Source of the DNA: Peristeroidobacter agariperforans
GTDB taxonomy: Bacteria; Pseudomonadota; Gammaproteobacteria; Steroidobacterales; Steroidobacteraceae
Assembly (NCBI RefSeq): GCF_004138335.1
Contig: NZ_RYFW01000001.1
Span: forward strand, 1,612,001-1,676,000
Direction of reading: 5' to 3'
DNA length: 64,000 nucleotides
Of this stretch, positions 59,377-64,000 are shown in pieces; the first letter of the stretch is position 1, and the number at the start of each line of letters is the position of its first letter. The position numbers and the translations under genes were made by a program. The notes under the pieces were generated by a model. The model had not been told where the DNA came from. It was given only the letters and a program-made list of their open reading frames with translations, and ran no database searches.

Positions 59377-59605
59377 CGAAGTGTCTCGTCGGTTCGTGGT
59401 CGTGGCGTCCCCGCGGGCCCGCCACGCGTATTGCAAGATATGCGCTCTGAATGCTCACTGAATGTGACAGTCATGCACCAATGTGCGCCGGAGCGCGAGA
59501 TGTCGTCGATCGTCAACATAGAGCCTTGCTGTTGGAGCCCTGTGCGACGATTCAGTACGATGAATAAGTTCAGTTACGCAGCAAGAGCTCGTCAGGAGAA
59601 TCTGT

Positions 59606-60118
59606 ATGGCCAAAGAAAGTTCCAAGAAAAACGGTAGCAAAGGCGGTGCGGTTGCCATCGATATCGGCATCAGCGGTAAGGACCGGGAAAAGATTGCGGA
59701 CGGCCTCGCCAGGCTGCTGGCAGATACCTACTCCCTGTATCTGAAAACGCACAATTTTCATTGGAACGTCGAAGGCCCGATGTTCAATACGCTGCACCTG
59801 ATGTTCATGGAGCAATACACCGAGCTGTGGAACGCGCTGGACGCGGTAGCCGAGCGGATTCGTTCGCTGGGTTACCCGGCTCCGGGCACCTACAGCCAAT
59901 TTGCCCGTCTCACCTCGATCGAGGAGACCGAGGGCGTGCCGGAGGCCATGGACATGGTGCGGCTGTTGGTTGCCGGTCACGAAGCCGTTGCGCGAACGGC
60001 GCGCGGCACCTTTCCGGCTGCGGAGAAAGGTGGCGACGAGTCGACGGCCGATCTGCTGACCCAGCGCTTGCAGGTGCACGAAAAGACCGCGTGGATGTTG
60101 CGCAGTCTGTTGAAATGA
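59606..60118 (+). CDS. dps: Dps-family ferritin-like protein
   Basis: A 170-aa ferritin-like protein that stores iron and protects DNA. The N-terminus ([12 protein letters not shown]) is lysine-rich as in DNA-binding Dps. The ferroxidase helix [38 protein letters not shown] has the histidines and acidic residues at interface positions. [16 protein letters not shown] closes the fold. CAGGAG precedes the ATG. It is monocistronic; oxidative-stress regulation is expected but no OxyR site was identified. Confidence 0.92.
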   Translation: MAKESSKKNGSKGGAVAIDIGISGKDREKIADGLARLLADTYSLYLKTHNFHWNVEGPMFNTLHLMFMEQYTELWNALDAVAERIRSLGYPAPGTYSQFARLTSIEETEGVPEAMDMVRLLVAGHEAVARTARGTFPAAEKGGDESTADLLTQRLQVHEKTAWMLRSLLK

Positions 60119-60201
60119 TCCGAGGCTGATTCGTTCGATCTGGCGCGCCCGACTTGGACAGGGACGTCCTGATGCAGCGGGCACATGGACGTGCAGGGCC
60201 C

Positions 60202-60552
60202 TCAGCGGGCGCGCAGCATCGCGTCGACCGCGCTCTGCGCGTCTTCGTCCAGTTCCTGGAAGCGCAGCGAAATCCGGAACCCATCCATGCCCACACAGGT
60301 ACAGCAGACCACGCTGGTCCGCGCCTGTAGCCGCACCGGATTGCCGCTCACATAGGCGTCGACGCGCACCAGCGCCGTCTCGCCTTCCTTGATCGTCCGA
60401 TCCATGAGCAGGCCGACGCCGGTGCTGGAAATCTGAATGGCTTTGGCGGCCAGGACGGTGGCATGGCCCAGGCGCACGCTGGCCGGCCAGCGCATGGCCT
60501 TGATGCGGGTCGCCCCGGCGTCGGGGCCATGTGAGCTGAAAAAAGACTCCAT
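60202..60552 (-). CDS. PilZ-domain protein with non-canonical motif
   Basis: A 116-aa single PilZ barrel. The usual RxxxR and (D/N)xSxxG c-di-GMP motifs appear as RWPASVRLG and QISSTGVGL, so the second Asp/Asn is glutamine. Binding of c-di-GMP may therefore be weak or lost. Cytoplasmic. The rest (FRISLRFQELDEDAQSAVDAML) fits the PilZ fold. A GGDEF-EAL protein is encoded at the start of the window, but no operon link exists. Confidence 0.83.
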   Translation of the reverse strand: MESFFSSHGPDAGATRIKAMRWPASVRLGHATVLAAKAIQISSTGVGLLMDRTIKEGETALVRVDAYVSGNPVRLQARTSVVCCTCVGMDGFRISLRFQELDEDAQSAVDAMLRAR

Positions 60553-60785
60553 GTCAGCCGTGTTTTTGGTTGTGGCTAGCGAGCGGGTAGTGGCTTACGT
60601 CACCCGGATTCGGGATAAAGCGTAGCGCAGACGTCGGGAACTGGCCCCCGTCCAGGCCAACGCGGTTGCGGAACTGTGAACCGGCTCTCGCGGCCTCCTG
60701 AGGGGCTGCCGATTGCGGACATCGGCGCGGGCGGGGTGAATGGGAGCGTCGCTGCGGTTACTATGGGTAACTCCGGTTTACTGCC

Positions 60786-62057
60786 ATGACCTCGAACCCC
60801 AAAGACAGCGCGGCCCAGCCCACCGCCGAGGCGCCAGCCTCGGTCAATCGTCACGAGCGCGTGCTCGACGAGGCCGCTCGTCAATTGAATCAGAAGGGTG
60901 TGCTGCTCACGTCGCTGGCCGAAATTGCCGCGAAACTGGGCGTTACGCGCGGGGCGATGTACCACTACGTCGCCGATCGCGAAGACCTGGTGTTCCAGTG
61001 CTATCGCCGGGCCGCCGAGATCATTGCGCGCCACTTGCGGGAAGCCGAGCGCGTCGGCGGCACGTCGGCCAACATCCTGATCGATTTCATCAGCCGCATG
61101 CTCGACCCGAAGGAGCCGGAGATCGCGGCCCGGGCCGAAATCGCGATGATGAACCAGACTCAGCGCGACACCATCCAGGGTCTGTATGACGCGCTGACCG
61201 CCCGCCTTGCGCACCTGCTCGAGACCGGGCACCGCGAGGGCGTGCTGCGAGCCTGCGACATCGAGGTGAACGCGCGAGTCATTCTCAGTCTGGTCACGTG
61301 GGCGCCGTTGGCTCGACCGTGGGCGCACGCTGTCGGTCCCATGGGCGCCGAACGGCTGCGATCCGCAGTGATGGCGACCGTGCTCGAAGGATTTTCGACG
61401 CGTGCGGAATTGCCGAACTATCAACCTTTGGATCTTTCCAAGCTTGCGCCACAGGTGGTGAGCGCGTTCGATCGAGACGCCGCGCTCGAAGCCAAGCGCG
61501 AGGCGCTGTTGCGAGCCGCGTCGCGCGCGTTCAATCGCAAAGGCATCGATGCAACGTCGCTCGAAGAGATCGCCGGTCAGTTGGGAACGACCAAGCGCAC
61601 GTTCCATCATCACATCGGCAGCAAGCAGGAAGTCGTGTCGGCGTGCTACGAGCGCGCGTTCCGCATTTTCCTCTTCATCAAAGACCGCATGCTCGAATAC
61701 TCGGGCACGCGGATGGAAGCGCTGTCGGCGTCGATGGACGCGCTGGCGCGCGCTTATCCCAACGAAGATCTGAATCCACTGTCGCCGCTCGTCGGGCACG
61801 GCGCGTTGTCGGCGGAAGGCCAGGCGAAGTTCGCGGTGCGCTCCGATCAGCTCGGCGACGCGTATCACGAGCTGATCCGTCAAGGCATGCGAGAGAGCAG
61901 CATCAAGGATGTGGACGTGCACGCGCGCGCACTGATGCTGCCGGGCCTGCTCAGCTGGCTGGTCAAGGACGACGTGCCGACCGACCCGTTACAACAGCAA
62001 CACATCGCCCGCGAGATCGCCAACCTGGTCGCCGTGGGTCTCAAGGCCCGTTCATGA
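60786..62057 (+). CDS. Double-TetR transcriptional regulator
   Basis: A 423-aa protein with two complete TetR units in tandem. The first helix-turn-helix is at about 24-70 (LTSLAEIAAKLGVTRGAMYHYVADREDLV) and the second at about 237-285 (ATSLEEIAGQLGTTKRTFHHHIGSKQEVV). Each is followed by an all-helical ligand domain. Single TetR proteins are about 200 aa, so this is a fusion or duplication; the two halves are divergent in sequence. Its stop overlaps the start of the acetylpolyamine amidohydrolase by 4 bp, which suggests that it controls this enzyme or responds to its product. Confidence 0.88.
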   Translation: MTSNPKDSAAQPTAEAPASVNRHERVLDEAARQLNQKGVLLTSLAEIAAKLGVTRGAMYHYVADREDLVFQCYRRAAEIIARHLREAERVGGTSANILIDFISRMLDPKEPEIAARAEIAMMNQTQRDTIQGLYDALTARLAHLLETGHREGVLRACDIEVNARVILSLVTWAPLARPWAHAVGPMGAERLRSAVMATVLEGFSTRAELPNYQPLDLSKLAPQVVSAFDRDAALEAKREALLRAASRAFNRKGIDATSLEEIAGQLGTTKRTFHHHIGSKQEVVSACYERAFRIFLFIKDRMLEYSGTRMEALSASMDALARAYPNEDLNPLSPLVGHGALSAEGQAKFAVRSDQLGDAYHELIRQGMRESSIKDVDVHARALMLPGLLSWLVKDDVPTDPLQQQHIAREIANLVAVGLKARS

Positions 62058-63091
62058 AGATCATTTATAGCGACCGTCACCGTCTGCATGCCGGTGACAA
62101 GGAAATGTATCGTGGCCAGCTGGTGCCGTGCTTCGAGAAACCAGAGCGCGCCGACTTCGTGTATGAGGCGGTGAAAGCGCGCAACTTCGGGCCGATCCTG
62201 GCGCCGAAGGAATTTCCGGTCGCTGCCATCGAGCGAGTGCACGCGCCTCGCTACATTCGCTTTCTGGAAAAAGCGTGGGATCTGTGGAGCGCTCAGGGCT
62301 ATACGAACGATGCGTTGCCTGCGGTGTGGCCGGTGCGCGGCCACCGCAGCGACATCGAGCCCGATCACTTCGCCGGGAAGTTCGGTTTGTATTCCTACGA
62401 CAGCGGCACGCCGTTCACGGCTGGCACCTGGGCGGCGGCAAAAACGGGCGCCGACATGGCGCTCACCGCGCAGCAGATCGTCAGTGGCGGCGAGCGCGCG
62501 GCATTCGCGTTGTCGCGTCCGCCCGGGCATCACTCGGGGCCGGATTTTTTTGGCGGCTACTGCTTCATCAACAACGCTGCGGTCGCGGCCCAGGCGTTTC
62601 GTGACAACGGCGCCGGACGCGTCGTCGTGCTGGATGTGGACTATCACCACGGCAACGGCACGCAGACCATCTTCTACGATCGCAGCGACGTGATGTTCCT
62701 TTCCATCCACGGCGATCCTCGCACCGAGTATCCGTTCTTCCTCGGTCATGCCGATGAGACCGGCAGCGGTGAAGGTCTCGGCTATAACAAGAACTATCCG
62801 CTGCCGGCCGGCAGCAGCAATGCGTTGTGGTTCGATGCGCTTGGCGATGCGGTCCGTCGCATCAACGAGTTCAAGCCCGACGCGCTGGTGATTTCACTCG
62901 GCGTCGACACCTTCGCCGACGATCCGATTTCCAAGTTCCAGCTGCGCGAGCCGGAGTACTTGAAACTCGGTGCGCAGCTCGCGGCCCTGAACTTGCCGAC
63001 GGTGTTCATTCTCGAAGGCGGCTATGCCGTCGCCGAGATCGGTCACAACGTCGCGCACGTCCTGCAAGGCTTCGAAGACGCCGCGATGTAA
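62054..63091 (+). CDS. aphA: Acetylpolyamine amidohydrolase (histone deacetylase family)
   Basis: A 345-aa zinc deacetylase of the HDAC/AphA family with the length and the order of Mycoplana AphA: MKIIYSDRHRLHAGDKEMYRGQLVPCFEKPERADF at the N-terminus, LSRPPGHHSGPDFFGGYCFINNAAVAA (His-His pair), LDVDYHHGNGTQ (metal Asp/His), SLGVDTFADDPIS and EGGYAVAEIG. All catalytic motifs are intact. It removes acetyl groups from acetylated polyamines. It is translationally coupled to the double-TetR gene (ATGA). Convergent with the terminal kinase. Confidence 0.93.
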   Translation: MKIIYSDRHRLHAGDKEMYRGQLVPCFEKPERADFVYEAVKARNFGPILAPKEFPVAAIERVHAPRYIRFLEKAWDLWSAQGYTNDALPAVWPVRGHRSDIEPDHFAGKFGLYSYDSGTPFTAGTWAAAKTGADMALTAQQIVSGGERAAFALSRPPGHHSGPDFFGGYCFINNAAVAAQAFRDNGAGRVVVLDVDYHHGNGTQTIFYDRSDVMFLSIHGDPRTEYPFFLGHADETGSGEGLGYNKNYPLPAGSSNALWFDALGDAVRRINEFKPDALVISLGVDTFADDPISKFQLREPEYLKLGAQLAALNLPTVFILEGGYAVAEIGHNVAHVLQGFEDAAM

Positions 63092-63095
63092 GCAA

Positions 63096-64000
63096 TCATC
63101 GTTGCTCGCCGAGAGTAAACATGAACTGCGCGCCCGTGCGGCCGTCGCTGCACGCCCAGATATCGCCGCCGTGACGTTGCACGATGCGCTGGACGGTGGC
63201 CAGGCCGATGCCGACGCCCGGGAACTGCCGAGCGTCGTGCAGGCGAGTGAACGGCTTGAACAGCCGGTCGGTTTGATTCGGATTGAAGCCCGCGCCGTTG
63301 TCCTGCACCCGATAAACGACCCGGCCCGCGCCGTCGACGTATGAGCTCAGCTCGATCCGGGCGCGCTCGCGTTTGGAGCTGTATTTCCAGGCATTCGACA
63401 GTAAATTCTCCAGCACCACGCTCATCAGGCCCGCATCCGCCGTCACCTTCAGTCCCGGCGCGATGCTGACTTCGGCCTCGCGTTGCGGCTCGGCGCTGCG
63501 CAGCCGGGTCATGATCTTGCTGGCGATTTCGCTCAGGTCGGTGGACTGCAAATACAACTCGGTGCGGGTGATGTGAGACAGGCGGAGCAAGTCGTCGATG
63601 AGCGAGCCCATGCGCGTCGTGGAATCGCGCAACCGAGCGATCGACGACGCTGGCAGCACGCCGGCGTGCTCGCGCGCCATGTCCAGCTCCGCATTCATGA
63701 TCCGCAGCGGTGCCCGCAAATCGTGCGATACCGCCGATGAAAACGCTTCGAGCTCCTGGTTGACCGTCTGCAACTCGCGCGTGCGCTCGCGGACCTGACG
63801 CTCCAGGTTTTGATAGACCTCGACGTTCTCCATGGCCACCGCCGTCGTGTTCGCCAGTGCTTCCAGCAGCATCAACTCCTGAGGCGTGCACTCGTGATGA
63901 CTCGCCCAATAGTTGCCGATGGCGCCGATGGGTGCGTAGGAACGGATCGGCACCATCGCCAGGCTGTGCACGAACGTCGGCCGATACGCGGCGTGCGGGA
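63096..64000 (-). CDS. GAF-type sensor histidine kinase (5' end outside the window)
   Basis: The frame remains open to the window edge; about 300 C-terminal residues are visible. The C-terminal part of a GAF domain (HSLAMVPIRSYAPIGAIGNYWASHHECTPQELMLLEALANTTAVAMEN) is followed by a coiled coil, the H box (FSSAVSHDLRAPLRIMNAEL), N box (VLENLLSNAWKYSSK), VQDNGAGFN and GIGLATVQRIVQRHGG. Catalytic boxes are intact. The C-terminal half resembles the kinase at 40120-41577. An internal GTG at 63971 is not the true start because the GAF fold begins earlier. Confidence 0.9.
   Translation of the reverse strand, partial: PHAAYRPTFVHSLAMVPIRSYAPIGAIGNYWASHHECTPQELMLLEALANTTAVAMENVEVYQNLERQVRERTRELQTVNQELEAFSSAVSHDLRAPLRIMNAELDMAREHAGVLPASSIARLRDSTTRMGSLIDDLLRLSHITRTELYLQSTDLSEIASKIMTRLRSAEPQREAEVSIAPGLKVTADAGLMSVVLENLLSNAWKYSSKRERARIELSSYVDGAGRVVYRVQDNGAGFNPNQTDRLFKPFTRLHDARQFPGVGIGLATVQRIVQRHGGDIWACSDGRTGAQFMFTLGEQR

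Noticed and set aside
61298-62053. Upstream extension of the aphA reading frame
   Set aside because: It overlaps the double-TetR gene in another frame and encodes Arg/Ser-rich nonsense; the AphA N-terminus begins exactly at the ATG at 62054.

Overview
The window reads as the chromosome of a free-living, GC-rich (roughly low-60s % by eye) gammaproteobacterium. The evidence is purT, yadGH, elaA, slyX, a YihG-type acyltransferase, a TonB receptor with an STN signalling domain, a FecI/FecR pair, a PEP-CTERM protein, many exported hydrolases and lipoproteins, and DUF6152/DUF6644-type proteins. A Steroidobacter-like or related Nevskiales/Xanthomonadales lineage is my best guess, but this is inference. 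About 70 genes are supported. I see no rRNA, tRNA, CRISPR array, integrase, transposase or prophage.

Layout. 1-2.0 kb: 3' truncated membrane GGDEF-EAL protein. 2.4-9.9 kb: PKD/serine-hydrolase lipoprotein, a small acidic protein, then a leftward group (cupin, esterase lipoprotein, LacI regulator, serine-hydrolase homologue with a broken SxxK motif), then YceI and beta-barrel proteins. 9.9-17.9 kb: M19 dipeptidase homologue, GNAT, yadGH exporter, EamA transporter, arginase, YVTN propeller, SRAP homologue, phosphodiesterase. 17.9-20.6 kb: leftward ECF sigma, membrane regulator and bactofilin-like/RDD protein. 20.8-29.5 kb: usher-like barrel, ElaA, DUF4159, acyltransferase, UBP zinc finger, NIPSNAP, glycine-zipper protein, FGE-fold/SnoaL fusion, PEP-CTERM protein, GNAT, exported RidA. 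29.5-39.9 kb: a 1073-aa TolB-propeller/amidohydrolase, purT, two DUF6644-like membrane proteins, a heptamer repeat, SnoaL, EcsC, a DUF6152 group with a 46-aa membrane protein, secreted aldose epimerase and an EF-hand protein.

40-49.7 kb: histidine kinase overlapping slyX, then an STN-TonB receptor followed by periplasmic trehalase, two coupled pirins, and FecI/FecR. A 13-base sequence is shared by the leaders of the TonB receptor and of fecI, which suggests one regulon for glycan (perhaps trehalose) uptake. 49.7-53.4 kb: leftward two-component system, MipA/OmpV barrel and secreted cysteine-containing protein, headed by a perfect 13-bp inverted repeat that abuts the regulator's start codon. 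53.4-60.6 kb: divergent azoR/LysR, an AraC remnant, DUF1579 plus an APH(3')-like kinase, GNAT, DUF4431, DedA-rhodanese fusion, EF-hand, Dps and PilZ proteins. 60.8-63.1 kb: a double-TetR regulator translationally coupled to acetylpolyamine amidohydrolase. The window ends in a GAF/histidine kinase cut by the edge.

The strongest candidates for something undescribed are the ECF-sigma/bactofilin-RDD operon, the two-component/MipA operon with its start-codon hairpin, the double-TetR/polyamine deacetylase pair, and three enzyme homologues (serine hydrolase, M19, SRAP) that have lost recognised catalytic residues.
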